Shown here: positions 6,390 through 15,898 of the stretch, one piece after another
Numbering within the stretch: the stretch's first letter is position 1
Layout: each line of letters opens with the position of its first letter
Origin: Candidatus Cacconaster scatequi
GTDB taxonomy: Bacteria; Bacteroidota; Bacteroidia; Bacteroidales; UBA932
Direction: 5' to 3'
NCBI GenBank assembly: GCA_018065305.1
Contig: JAGHTO010000015.1
Coordinates: 95,895 to 159,894 of the forward strand
Length of the DNA: 64,000 bases
Notes under the pieces: generated by a model
Databases searched by the model: none
What the model was told of the DNA's origin: nothing
The model's input: only the letters and a program-made list of their open reading frames with translations
Translations under genes and position numbers: made by a program

Positions 6390-9302
6390 ATGAAAAGAAT
6401 CATTTCTTTTGCGCTTATGGCCGTTCTGGCCGCAGCACTTGTTTCCTGCGGGAAACACTATGAGTATGAATCCGTTAAAGGCGACCCCACGGGCGCCAGA
6501 ATTTATACTCTTGACAATGGCTTGAAAATCTACACTATTGTCAACAAGGACAAACCGCGTATCGATGCCCAGATTGCAGTGAAGGTGGGCAGCAAGAACG
6601 ACCCCCGCGAGACCACCGGTCTGGCACACTATTTCGAGCATCTGATGTTCAAAGGCACGCAGCAGTTCGGTACACAGAACTACGAGGCCGAAAAACCCCT
6701 GCTCGATGAAATTGAAACCCTCTTCGAGAAATACCGCGTCACTGAGGACCCGGCACTGCGCAAGGCTATCTACCATCAGATTGACTCCATTTCATACGAG
6801 GCTTCAAAACTCTCGATTCCCAACGAATATGACAAACTGATGTCAGCGCTTGGAGCCAGCGGTACCAACGCATATACAAGCTATGACGTCACCTGCTATG
6901 TGGAGAACATCCCGTCAAACCAGATAGAACTTTGGGCGAAGGTCCAGGCGGACCGCTTCGAGAATTGTGTTCTCCGCGGATTCCACACCGAACTGGAGAC
7001 AATCTATGAGGAGTATAATATGTATGCCGCGATGGACCAGCAGAAGGCAATCAACGCTGTTACCGCATCTCTGTTCGAACACCATCCCTACAACACGGAC
7101 GTAATCGGTCTGCCATCACATCTGAAAAATCCTTCAATCACCAACGTCAAGAATTATCACGACCAGTGGTACGTTCCCAACAATATGGCAGTTGTCCTTT
7201 CCGGTGATTTCGACCCCGATGAGGCGGTTGCCATTGTAGACCGCTATTTCGGAGGTATGAAGCCCAATGAAAACCTTCCGAAACTTGAATTCGAGCCTGA
7301 GAAGCCTATCGCAGTCCCAATAGTGAGGGATGTCAAGGGTAACGAATCTCCCGTCATCTTCCTCGCCTGGCGTTTCCCCGGCGCAAACCATCCGGACGCT
7401 CTCAAACTTGACCTCCTCCAGAAAGTTCTCAGCAACGGTGCGGCAGGTCTCATCGACCTTGACGTGAACCAGCAGCAGAAGACTCTCGGAATGGGTGTCT
7501 TCAATGAGGCGATGGCCGACTACAGTATGTTTATGGTCTTCGCAGAGCCCAAGACAGGGCAGACTTTCGACGAGGTACGCGACATCTTCCTTGCCGAACT
7601 GGACAAGGTGAAAGCCGGTGATTTCGATGAAAATCTTCTGAAGTCAATCGTGAACAATGAGAAACTCTCATTCATGAAGAGGCTGGAGTCAGCGGGTGCA
7701 ATGGCCAGCACTGCGGTCAACTGCTTCATCAACGACCAGTCATGGGCCGACGAAGTTGTCAATTACGTGGACAGACTCAACTCCATAACCAAAGATGAAC
7801 TGGTGGCTTTCGTCAACGAGAATTTCGGTGACAATTATGTACAGGTCAACAAACGTCAGGAGAAAGACCCTTCAAACGTCAGTATAGACAAGCCTCAGAT
7901 TACTCCCATCTTCACCAACCGCGACACTTCCAGTCAGTTCCTCAAGGATGTCCAGGCAGCTGCCGCTCAGGTCAAGCCGATTGAGCCCGTGTTTGTCGAT
8001 TACGGGACAGATATGAGTATCCTTTCAGCCAAGAACGGAATAGAGGTGCTCTACAAGAAGAATGTCACCAACGGAACATTCCACCTTCAGTACCGTTTCG
8101 AGACAGGTTCCTACGCTGACAAGATGCTTCCTTTCGCCTGCGACTATCTCGAATATGTGGGAACTTCCAAGATGACACCCGAAGAGATAAAGACCGCTTT
8201 CTACCAGATTGCCTGCCAATACTTTGTATCCTGCTCAGGAGAATACACATATGTCGGTTTGAACGGACTTGCCGAAAATATGGACAAGGCGGTCGAACTG
8301 CTTGAACAGATTATTGCGGATGCCCGGCCCAACCCTCAGGCTCTTGCGATGCTCAAGGCCAATACCCTTCAAGAAAGAGCCAACGCCAAGACCGACCAGG
8401 CTACCAATTACAGCCGGCTTCGCCAGTATGGTATGTACGGGCCCAAGAATCCTGCAACCAACGTTCTTTCCGACAGTCAGATAATGGCTCTGACAGATGA
8501 GGAACTTCTGGAAAAGATTCACACTCTGTTCAGTTTCCAGCACGAGACACTCTATTATGGACCTCTTTCAGAGAAGGAAATCGTCGAGATAATCAACTCC
8601 GCTCACAAATGTGCCGAGACTCTTGCTCCGGTTGTCAAGGGTGATCCGTTCAAATATGTCGAGACAACTGAAAATGAAGTAATAATAGCTCCTTACGATG
8701 CCAATCAGCTCCGTCTCTATTCCGTTTCCAACAGGGGAGAGATGTTCGATGCATCCAAGGCTCCCATTATCCGCCTCTACAACAGTTATTTCGGCGGTGG
8801 AATGAACGGTATCGTATTCCAGGAGATGAGAGAGGCTCGCGGCCTCTGCTACTCTGCTTTCGCAGGATACCAGACTCCCGGTGACCTGAAACATCCCGCC
8901 ATCTTCTACAATGGAATCTACACTCAGAATGACAAGCTCATCGATGCCCTCACGGCATTCGATTCAATCATAAACGATATGCCCGCATCCGAGACGGCGT
9001 TCAAGATTGCCAAAGAGTCTCTTCTCTCCAACATACGTACCCAGAGAACTGTCAAGTCCAGTGTTCTGGACAGCTATCTGAATGCCCGAAGGCTCGGTCT
9101 GGACCACGATTTGAACAAAGACGTGTTCGAGAAGGTTCAGAACTGTACGCTCGATGACGTCGTGAAGTTCCAGCAGGAGATGATAAAGGACCGCAAGTAC
9201 AGGATCATGATTCTCGGCCGCAGCAACGAGATGGACCACAAGGCTCTCTCTTCTTTCGGCAAAGTGAAGGAAATTACGACAGAAGACATATTCGGATACT
9301 GA
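6390..9302 (+). CDS. M16 family zinc peptidase, lipoprotein
   Basis: 970 residues. The N-terminus is a lipoprotein signal (MKRIISFALM..ALVSC, lipidation at Cys20), which decides the start at 6390; the frame extends five codons further to 6375 but that ATG would break the signal. The inverted zinc motif HxxEH is intact as HYFEH (80-84), within GLAHYFEHLMFKGT. The length fits a two-lobe, four-domain M16 (pitrilysin/insulinase type) with an inactive C-terminal half, where EMREARGLCYS marks the second repeat. Probably exported peptide degradation at the outer membrane or periplasm. Followed after 13 bases by the antiporter gene. Confidence 0.9.
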   Translation: MKRIISFALMAVLAAALVSCGKHYEYESVKGDPTGARIYTLDNGLKIYTIVNKDKPRIDAQIAVKVGSKNDPRETTGLAHYFEHLMFKGTQQFGTQNYEAEKPLLDEIETLFEKYRVTEDPALRKAIYHQIDSISYEASKLSIPNEYDKLMSALGASGTNAYTSYDVTCYVENIPSNQIELWAKVQADRFENCVLRGFHTELETIYEEYNMYAAMDQQKAINAVTASLFEHHPYNTDVIGLPSHLKNPSITNVKNYHDQWYVPNNMAVVLSGDFDPDEAVAIVDRYFGGMKPNENLPKLEFEPEKPIAVPIVRDVKGNESPVIFLAWRFPGANHPDALKLDLLQKVLSNGAAGLIDLDVNQQQKTLGMGVFNEAMADYSMFMVFAEPKTGQTFDEVRDIFLAELDKVKAGDFDENLLKSIVNNEKLSFMKRLESAGAMASTAVNCFINDQSWADEVVNYVDRLNSITKDELVAFVNENFGDNYVQVNKRQEKDPSNVSIDKPQITPIFTNRDTSSQFLKDVQAAAAQVKPIEPVFVDYGTDMSILSAKNGIEVLYKKNVTNGTFHLQYRFETGSYADKMLPFACDYLEYVGTSKMTPEEIKTAFYQIACQYFVSCSGEYTYVGLNGLAENMDKAVELLEQIIADARPNPQALAMLKANTLQERANAKTDQATNYSRLRQYGMYGPKNPATNVLSDSQIMALTDEELLEKIHTLFSFQHETLYYGPLSEKEIVEIINSAHKCAETLAPVVKGDPFKYVETTENEVIIAPYDANQLRLYSVSNRGEMFDASKAPIIRLYNSYFGGGMNGIVFQEMREARGLCYSAFAGYQTPGDLKHPAIFYNGIYTQNDKLIDALTAFDSIINDMPASETAFKIAKESLLSNIRTQRTVKSSVLDSYLNARRLGLDHDLNKDVFEKVQNCTLDDVVKFQQEMIKDRKYRIMILGRSNEMDHKALSSFGKVKEITTEDIFGY

Positions 9303-9315
9303 GAACTGTTTTGAA

Positions 9316-10923
9316 ATGATAAGTTGGCTCATATTTTACGCATTATTGATTGTGGTCTGTGTCTGGCTGAACAATGCATCCAGCAAGATAGGTATGCCTG
9401 TCCTGCTTGCATTCATCCTGCTTGGCATCATATTCGGCAACTGTTTCGGACAGGATTACGTGTTCAATAATTACAAAGTTGCCGAAAAGACCTGTACCAT
9501 AGCGCTGATTTTCATTATGTTCTATGGTGGATTCGGAACGAGTTGGAAGTCAGCAAAGAAGATAGCGGGAGAGGCATCCGTTCTTGCAACGGTCGGAGTT
9601 ATCGTGACGGCCGGTCTGACGGCGGTTCTCTGCCACTTCCTTCTGAAATGGGATTGGCTCGAGAGCATCCTGCTCGGTTCTGTAATCAGTTCCACGGATG
9701 CGGCATCCGTATTCTCCATCCTGCGTTCGCGTAAACTGGGCCTTAAAAACAATTCCGCCCCTCTGCTTGAAATGGAAAGCGGTTCCAATGACCCGATGTC
9801 ATATATGCTCACCATCATAGCCCTCTCATTGTTCCAGGGCGAAGCATCCGGGTGGGGGATGGCTTTCCTGCTCTTCAAGCAACTCGTCTTCGGCGCAGCC
9901 ATAGGTTTCGGCATAGCGTACCTTGCAATCACGGCGATGCACAAGGTTTCATTCGCCACCTCCGGTTTCGATTCTCTCTTCATCCTTGCAATAGCAATGT
10001 TGTCCTATGCAATTCCCAACCTTGTGGACGGGAACGGATATCTGAGTGCATATATCGTCGGAATGATGCTTGGAAACACCCAGTTCAACGGCAAGAAACA
10101 ACTTGTCCATTTCTTTGACGGAGTGACGGGACTGATGCAGGTCGTCATATTCTTCCTGTTGGGACTTCTCGCACGTCCGAAACTGCTTCTGGACTCATTT
10201 CTTCCGGCATTGGCGGTCTTTGCGATACTCCTTTTTGTGGCAAGACCGACTGCTGTGTTCAGTGTCCTTGCACCATTGAAGAAATATTCCTTCAAGCAGA
10301 TGCTCCTCATCTCCTTCGTCGGGTTGAGGGGCGCTGCCTCCATCGTGTTTGCGATTATGGCTCTTACCCAAACGGGGGAGTCGACTTTGGCGCATGACAG
10401 TTTCAGTGTCGTTTTCACCGTCGTGCTGATATCGATAGCACTGCAGGGATCTCTGATACCATTTGTTGCAAAGAAGTTGGGACAGATAGATACGAACGAT
10501 GATGTGATGAAGACGTTCAACGATTTCGCCGATGAGACCGACGTTCAGTTCAGCCAGGTGCTGGTGACCCCCGACAGTTCCTGGAACGGTAAGATGGTCA
10601 AGGAACTCAATATTCCGAAGAATCTTCTTATGTGTCTGAATGTCAAGAGGAACGGGGAACATGTCGTGCCCTACGGAGAGATGTTCATCGAATCGGGGGA
10701 TACCATAATCCTTTGCGCTCTTGCCGCTGCGAAGGATGCCTACGTACATATCGTGGTGCACCCTCTCTCCAAGGGCAGCAAATGGGTAGGCCACAAGGTG
10801 ATGGAATACCCCCGCAACATCAAGGAACAGCTTGTGATGATCAAGCGGGGTGATGAAAGTATCGTGCCCAATGGAGGTACCGTCCTGCAGGAAGGTGATA
10901 TTCTTTACATTAATCAAGGATAG
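9316..10923 (+). CDS. Potassium/proton antiporter, CPA1 type with TrkA-C domains
   Basis: 535 residues: about 12-13 membrane segments (1-390) followed by a cytoplasmic tail with a TrkA-C-like domain (VLVTPDSSWNGKMVKEL ... FIESGDTIILCA) and a second short segment ending GGTVLQEGDILYI. This architecture is that of CvrA/NhaP2 antiporters, which expel K+ (or Na+) in exchange for protons and are gated by the regulatory tail. The membrane core carries SSTDAASVFSILR and ESGSNDPMSY, the conserved acidic ion-binding region. It lies in an apparent operon M16 peptidase - antiporter - LD-carboxypeptidase, with only 2 bases to the next gene. Confidence 0.88.
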   Translation: MISWLIFYALLIVVCVWLNNASSKIGMPVLLAFILLGIIFGNCFGQDYVFNNYKVAEKTCTIALIFIMFYGGFGTSWKSAKKIAGEASVLATVGVIVTAGLTAVLCHFLLKWDWLESILLGSVISSTDAASVFSILRSRKLGLKNNSAPLLEMESGSNDPMSYMLTIIALSLFQGEASGWGMAFLLFKQLVFGAAIGFGIAYLAITAMHKVSFATSGFDSLFILAIAMLSYAIPNLVDGNGYLSAYIVGMMLGNTQFNGKKQLVHFFDGVTGLMQVVIFFLLGLLARPKLLLDSFLPALAVFAILLFVARPTAVFSVLAPLKKYSFKQMLLISFVGLRGAASIVFAIMALTQTGESTLAHDSFSVVFTVVLISIALQGSLIPFVAKKLGQIDTNDDVMKTFNDFADETDVQFSQVLVTPDSSWNGKMVKELNIPKNLLMCLNVKRNGEHVVPYGEMFIESGDTIILCALAAAKDAYVHIVVHPLSKGSKWVGHKVMEYPRNIKEQLVMIKRGDESIVPNGGTVLQEGDILYINQG

Positions 10924-10925
10924 AT

Positions 10926-11834
10926 ATGCAAAGACTTATTCGCCCGGAATTTCTTGAAAAAGGAGACGGAATAGCCATAATCTCCCCATCCTACAGAATG
11001 GAGCCTTCTTCACTTGAATCGGCTTTGGACGCTGTACGGGATTGGGGATACGAACCTGTTGCCGCTCCGTGCCTGAATGCCGGAGAAGGTCAATATGCCG
11101 GTGATGCCGATGTGCGTGCTTCCGACCTGATATGGGCGCTGAAGAATGAAAGGGTTAAGGCAATCTTCTGCTCCCGAGGAGGCTATGGGGCGATTCATCT
11201 GTTGGGCAGGGTGCCTTCTGACCTGTTTCAAGCAAACCCCAAGTGGCTTGTGGGATACAGTGACATTACAACCCTGCATGCAATGTCCGTAGCATCCGGT
11301 GTCGAGTCGGTTCACGGAACGATGCTCTCATCTTTTGAAAAAGATAGTGGAAACGTCTCCACGGATGCACTGCTCTCCCTGCTCACCGGGTCGGTGCCTT
11401 CATACAGCCTGCCTGCAGATAAATTCAATTTTCACGGTTCTGCCCGAGGCAGGATGGTTGGGGGCAACTTCATAACGATGAATGCCCTGCTCGATACGGA
11501 TTATGACTTCCTCGGGAGTGGGGAAGATGTGATTCTTTTCGTCGAGGAGGTCGAGGAAAGTATGCATGCCATCGACAGGCTGTTCAACGTGCTTTTGCTC
11601 CGAAAGAACTTCAACCGTGTGAAAGGTATTGTCTTCGGCCAGTTCACCGACTGCCCTGCAGACCTTTCGTATGACAGCGTGGAACAGATGCTTTCAGAAT
11701 ATCTGCCTGCTTCAGGCATACCGGTGGCATTCGGCTTTCAGGCGGGACACGGCAATCCCAATCTGCCCTTCATTGAAGGAGCGGCTGTGGAACTGACCGT
11801 CGACGCCTCCGGTTCCCGTATAGAATTTCTTTAG
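10926..11834 (+). CDS. ldcA: LD-carboxypeptidase (peptidase S66)
   Basis: 302 residues. Removes the terminal D-alanine from tetrapeptides during murein recycling or turnover. The three catalytic residues of family S66 can be placed: Ser112 in GYSDITTLH, Glu207/208 in LFVEEVEES, and His275 in QAGHGNPN; the SRGGYGA motif precedes the serine. No signal peptide, so cytoplasmic. Its 3' end overlaps that of the nucleoside kinase gene by four bases (convergent). Confidence 0.9.
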   Translation: MQRLIRPEFLEKGDGIAIISPSYRMEPSSLESALDAVRDWGYEPVAAPCLNAGEGQYAGDADVRASDLIWALKNERVKAIFCSRGGYGAIHLLGRVPSDLFQANPKWLVGYSDITTLHAMSVASGVESVHGTMLSSFEKDSGNVSTDALLSLLTGSVPSYSLPADKFNFHGSARGRMVGGNFITMNALLDTDYDFLGSGEDVILFVEEVEESMHAIDRLFNVLLLRKNFNRVKGIVFGQFTDCPADLSYDSVEQMLSEYLPASGIPVAFGFQAGHGNPNLPFIEGAAVELTVDASGSRIEFL

Positions 11835-13495
11835 AAACTGCCGCCGCCGATGAAGGCGCGAAGCAGTGAGGTAGGGGGAATCTCCTTGTCCGGCACGGGT
11901 GTGAAGTAGTGGATGAACTTCAGAAGTCTGTGAGCTTCCGCATATCCGGGGTCGTTCTTGGGCACGCTGGCCAGGATGGGTTCCGCGTGGTTTCGGAGGA
12001 CTGCGAACTCTATCAGATAGGCGGAGTTGAACATCACGTCAGCATTCTCCTGATAGGGATATATCCATTTCTCTTCGGAGGCTCTCACGTTGGGCCACTG
12101 TTTGATAGTCTGCTGTGCCGTGAACGCGCCGGCGTTGTAATCCCTGATAATCCTCCTGAGAAGCCTGTTGTCGCTTGTCGGGATTACGTTGTGGTCATCC
12201 AGGGAGTTGCCGGTGAGAGTGGAGATGAAGATTCTGAATTTCTTCTCTTCGGCAATCATGTTGCTCAACTTGGGATTGAGCGCGTGGATACCCTCGACCA
12301 GAAGGACTTTGCCTGTGTCAAGTTTGAGAGTCCTGCCGTTGTATTCCCTGATACCGGTCACGAAATTGAAATGGGGAATCTCAACCTCTTCGCCGTTCAT
12401 CAGCCGCAGGATGTCACGCTGCAGCGCATCATGGTCGATAGTGTCGAAATTGTCGAAATCGTAACTGCCGTCGGGAAGTTTGGGCGTCTCCACCCTGTTC
12501 ACGAAATAGTCGTCGGTGGAGAAGGATACCGGCCTTAGACCGCACGCCATAAGCTGTGTCGAGAGTCTTCTGCAGAAAGTGCTTTTCCCACTGCTGCTGG
12601 GACCTGTAATCAGCACGAGACGTACCTTGTTGCGGCTTCTGTACCTCTTTTCTATCTCTTCGGCTATCTGTACGATTTTCTTCTCCTGAAGGGCTTCGGA
12701 AACACGGATGAGTTCGCTTGCTCGTCCGTTTCTGCAGGCCAGATTGACATCTCCCACGTTGCTCAGATGCATCGCCGTGTTCCATTTCAGATTCTCGGTG
12801 AACATTGCGAATGTCTTTGGCTGGTCGACGTATGGTGCAAGTTCCCTCGGATTGGACCTGTCCGGTACTCTGAGGAGCACCCCTTCGTGGAAGGGCTCGA
12901 GACCCCATATTGAGAGGTATCCGGAGCTGGGAACCAGACGTCCGTAATAGTAGTCGGCAGTATCTCCCAGTTTGTAGTAGTCGGAATAGACCTCTCCGCT
13001 TGTCTCAAGCAGTTTCGCCTTGTCGTTGTGCCCCAGTTTGCGGAACATCGCGCAGGCTTCACCCACCGGGACTTCGATGCGGTGGAAGGGGATGTCCTCC
13101 TCTACAATACGGAGCATCCTCTCTCTGATTCTGTCTATATCCTCCACGGTCAGTTTCTTTCTGTCACGTTTCCTTATATTGCAGAAATATCCGTTGGAGA
13201 TGGGGTGCTCGATATAGACCTTACAGTTCGGAAATACATCCTGTGCAGCCTTGCACAGCAGGAAATCGAGACTTCTCCTGTAAACCCGCATCGCACTGCT
13301 GTCGCGAAGGTCGAGGAATTCGACGGACAGATTGTTGAATGCCCTGAATTTCAGCCCCTGTGACACATTGTTCACTTTTGCCGAGATAATCCGGTAAGGG
13401 GTTTTGAGATTGAATTTTTCAAGCATCTTCAAAAGTGAGATGCCTTCTTCGAACTTTTCTTTGGTTCCGGTGTTCTTGCAATATATTTCCAACAT
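11831..13495 (-). CDS. TGS-domain nucleoside kinase (uridine kinase-like)
   Basis: 554 residues. Residues 1-65 resemble a TGS/ubiquitin-like domain, 66-290 resemble the threonyl-tRNA synthetase editing-domain region without its synthetase core, and the C-terminal part is a uridine-kinase-like P-loop kinase with GPSSSGKST (about 299-307) and FSTDDYF. This fused form is typical of Bacteroidota and Firmicutes 'nucleoside kinase' proteins; the substrate is presumed to be a pyrimidine nucleoside. It starts six bases after the antiporter gene stop, so both are likely cotranscribed. Confidence 0.85.
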   Translation of the reverse strand: MLEIYCKNTGTKEKFEEGISLLKMLEKFNLKTPYRIISAKVNNVSQGLKFRAFNNLSVEFLDLRDSSAMRVYRRSLDFLLCKAAQDVFPNCKVYIEHPISNGYFCNIRKRDRKKLTVEDIDRIRERMLRIVEEDIPFHRIEVPVGEACAMFRKLGHNDKAKLLETSGEVYSDYYKLGDTADYYYGRLVPSSGYLSIWGLEPFHEGVLLRVPDRSNPRELAPYVDQPKTFAMFTENLKWNTAMHLSNVGDVNLACRNGRASELIRVSEALQEKKIVQIAEEIEKRYRSRNKVRLVLITGPSSSGKSTFCRRLSTQLMACGLRPVSFSTDDYFVNRVETPKLPDGSYDFDNFDTIDHDALQRDILRLMNGEEVEIPHFNFVTGIREYNGRTLKLDTGKVLLVEGIHALNPKLSNMIAEEKKFRIFISTLTGNSLDDHNVIPTSDNRLLRRIIRDYNAGAFTAQQTIKQWPNVRASEEKWIYPYQENADVMFNSAYLIEFAVLRNHAEPILASVPKNDPGYAEAHRLLKFIHYFTPVPDKEIPPTSLLRAFIGGGSF

Positions 13496-13501
13496 AATCT
13501 G

Positions 13502-15751
13502 TTATTTGGAATACCAGTCCAGTGATTCTTTAAGTCCGGCCATCCACAGGATGTCTCCGTCCTGGAAAGTGAAATTCTTGTCGGGATTTGTCTCTATGAG
13601 GCCGTTTCTCAATACGCTGATCACCATGCATCCCGAACGGCGCATATTGGTGTCTCCCAATCTCATTCCCGTAAGTTCGGATTTTTCGTAAAGCGTGATT
13701 GTGCGTACGTCGAAATTTGATTCTTTCTCAACTCCGGGCTGTGAATATTCTTTCATCTGTGCCGTGAAATTGTCAAGCTGCTGACGTGTTCCTACAGCCA
13801 GAAGAAGGTCTCCCGGCAAGATTGTCTCTTCTCCCTTGGGGATCAATATCGACTTCGTTCCCCGTTGGATTTTTATGATGTTGACGCCGGAAGTGTGCCT
13901 GAACGGCATTTCGCGGAGGGTCTTGCCGGCATAGGAGAAATCGGAGGAGACGTGGCAGTTTTCGATGAATACGTTGTAATTCTCCATATGTGCCTTTATG
14001 GCGGTGGTTACCGGAGCTTTAGACTTGTCATATTCCTCCTTGGCGTGCAGGTTTGCGATGAACATATCTTCAAGTCCGGTAAAATGGTGTGACATTCTTC
14101 TGGCAATGAAAAAGACCAGGAACAGACCGGCGAACATCAGCACCAGCTGCCAGCCGCTGAGTTTCAGATAGGGCATTATCGCGAAAACAGCGAACTCGAC
14201 GGCCATGAATACCCGGAGAATTATCGAAGCGAGGACGGGAATTTTGGATCTGGAGTCCTTCCTGACAAGGATTTGGGCGAGCGATTTCAAATCAGCTCCG
14301 TTGACAGCCAGACCGTACAGAAGAGGGGAGATGACTGCAAGAGTGATGACAACGTCCACGATTCTGCATGTCAGGGACTCCGGGTCGCTGAATATCCTGG
14401 CATTCAACAGAGGCATAGCCTTGTTCAATCCTATTATGAGGACGATAATCAGCATGCTGTAGAGTGCCACCCTCCTGAGATATTTCTTGATGAAGACGGC
14501 CCAGTCGTTCTTCTCCGCCATATTGGTCAGGTCCGAAAGTTCGGACTTCAGACTCTGGCGGTCAATGAATCTCTGAGGCATCTTTTTATGGAACCATCTG
14601 GAAACGGGATTCGCCGCCTTTATCATGTAGGGCGTGGTGAAAGTCGTTATTACAGACACCGCTATTATCGACGGATAGATGAAATCGCGCAGTACGCCGA
14701 GAGAACATCCCATCCCCGCTATGATGAATGAAAATTCACCAAGTTGTGGAAGGCTGAAGCCTACGTGGATTGCAGTGTCGAGCCCCCTTCCTGCGAACAG
14801 GACGCCAGCGGTGGAGAAAATCAGGATTCCGGCCATCGCAACTATCGTGATGGCAAGTATGACCTGCCAGTTATGGTAGATGACCACCGGGTCGACCATC
14901 ATTCCCACGGATACGAAGAATATGGCGCCGAACAGATTTTTGAGACTGACCGTTATGTGCTCGATATGTTCTCCTGTTGTCGTTGAGGAGAGGATTGACC
15001 CTATCAGAAATGCTCCCAGCGCGGAGGAGAATCCGACGGAATTCGCGAGCACCACCATTATGAAGCACAATCCCACACTGATGAGCAGCAGAATCTCATC
15101 TGAAAGATATTTGTCGGCTTTTTTAAGGAGTGTGGGCAAAGCGAATATTCCTATCAGAAAACTGACAACCAGGAAAAGGACAAGTTTGCCGAGAGACAGG
15201 AGCATATCCATTCCGGAGAATTTGTTCGAAACGGCGATCGTGGAGAACAGGACCATCATCAGGACTGCCAGCAGGTCCTCCACGACGAGAAGCCCGAACA
15301 CCAGGGTAGCGTATCTTTCGTTCTTGAGACCGAGATCATCGTAGGCCTTTATTATTATGGTGGTGGAACTCATCGAGAGCATTCCTCCGAGGAAGATACA
15401 CTCCATCTTTGTCCATTCCATAACTGTTCCCAGCGTGTAGCCGGTGATGAACATACCGATACATATCGTTATCGCCGCGATTATCGCCGCGCTTCCCACG
15501 TTGAGCAGTTTCTTGAAATTGAACTCCAGCCCGAGACCGAAAAGCAGGAAGATTATGCCGAGCTCGGACCATTCGTGAACTGACTCCGGTGAGAACTGCT
15601 GCACCAGCCCGAGATGGGGGCCGACGATGAATCCGGCTACGATATAACCGAGAATCAGAGGCTGTTTGAGCGCTTTGAAAATAACGGTGAATATTCCCGC
15701 AGAAATCAGGATTATGGCCAGTTGGGTGACTAGTGTAAGTTCGGATGACAT
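13502..15751 (-). CDS. CPA2 monovalent cation:proton antiporter with two TrkA-C domains
   Basis: 749 residues. Residues 1-385 form the Na+/H+ exchanger membrane domain (GYIVAGFIVGPHLGL, LLFGLGLEF, FFVSVGMMVDP are conserved KefB/CPA2 motifs). There follows an unusual second hydrophobic region (about 425-560), then two TrkA-C modules (KGEETILPGDLLLAVG and FTFQDGDILWMAG). No complete RCK/TrkA-N nucleotide-binding domain is evident. It probably exports K+ or Na+ for pH or osmotic control and is the second such antiporter within 6 kb. A minus-strand -7 box lies 22 bases upstream. Confidence 0.88.
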   Translation of the reverse strand: MSSELTLVTQLAIILISAGIFTVIFKALKQPLILGYIVAGFIVGPHLGLVQQFSPESVHEWSELGIIFLLFGLGLEFNFKKLLNVGSAAIIAAITICIGMFITGYTLGTVMEWTKMECIFLGGMLSMSSTTIIIKAYDDLGLKNERYATLVFGLLVVEDLLAVLMMVLFSTIAVSNKFSGMDMLLSLGKLVLFLVVSFLIGIFALPTLLKKADKYLSDEILLLISVGLCFIMVVLANSVGFSSALGAFLIGSILSSTTTGEHIEHITVSLKNLFGAIFFVSVGMMVDPVVIYHNWQVILAITIVAMAGILIFSTAGVLFAGRGLDTAIHVGFSLPQLGEFSFIIAGMGCSLGVLRDFIYPSIIAVSVITTFTTPYMIKAANPVSRWFHKKMPQRFIDRQSLKSELSDLTNMAEKNDWAVFIKKYLRRVALYSMLIIVLIIGLNKAMPLLNARIFSDPESLTCRIVDVVITLAVISPLLYGLAVNGADLKSLAQILVRKDSRSKIPVLASIILRVFMAVEFAVFAIMPYLKLSGWQLVLMFAGLFLVFFIARRMSHHFTGLEDMFIANLHAKEEYDKSKAPVTTAIKAHMENYNVFIENCHVSSDFSYAGKTLREMPFRHTSGVNIIKIQRGTKSILIPKGEETILPGDLLLAVGTRQQLDNFTAQMKEYSQPGVEKESNFDVRTITLYEKSELTGMRLGDTNMRRSGCMVISVLRNGLIETNPDKNFTFQDGDILWMAGLKESLDWYSK

Positions 15752-15773
15752 GCTGTGTGAATCAATAAACTTC

Positions 15774-15781
15774 CAAAAATA
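15774..15781 (-). promoter_or_regulatory. -7 box (TAnnTTTG) for the CPA2 antiporter
   Basis: TATTTTTG on the minus strand, 22 bases before ATG 15751. Confidence 0.55.
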
Positions 15782-15803
15782 GTCATTGTTTCCGAAAAAA
15801 ACG

Positions 15804-15846
15804 AATAGTTGTACAGACGCGAATCATTTGCGCCTGTACAACTATT
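15804..15846. repeat. Inverted repeat, 17-base arms, upstream of argR
   Basis: Left arm 15804-15820 (AATAGTTGTACAGACGC) and right arm 15830-15846 (GCGCCTGTACAACTATT) are reverse complements with one mismatch; the 9-base loop is GAATCATTT. It ends one base before the argR -33 TTG and is not followed by a T-run, so an operator is more likely than a terminator. It could serve the divergent antiporter promoter (15774-15781), argR, or both. Confidence 0.7.
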
Positions 15847-15847
15847 A

Positions 15848-15878
15848 TTGGTTTATTCAAAATTTATTCATAATTTTG
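15848..15878 (+). promoter_or_regulatory. argR promoter (TTG-N20-TAATTTTG)
   Basis: TTG at 15848-15850, 20-base spacer, -7 box TAATTTTG at 15871-15878; the ATG follows 20 bases later. This is a full match to the Bacteroidota promoter pattern. Confidence 0.7.
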
Positions 15879-15893
15879 CATACATATTCATAA
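15855..15893 (+). promoter_or_regulatory. Candidate ArgR half-sites
   Basis: ATTCA occurs at 15855, 15866 and 15886, and TATTCATAA is repeated exactly at 15865-15873 and 15885-15893 (20 bases apart). ATTCA is the half-site of the known ARG box. The repeats bracket the -7 box, consistent with autoregulation by ArgR (inference). Confidence 0.4.
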
Positions 15894-15898
15894 TCACA

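Noticed and set aside
15804..15846. Intrinsic terminator
   Set aside because: No T-run on either side and it lies between divergent promoters, not after a gene.
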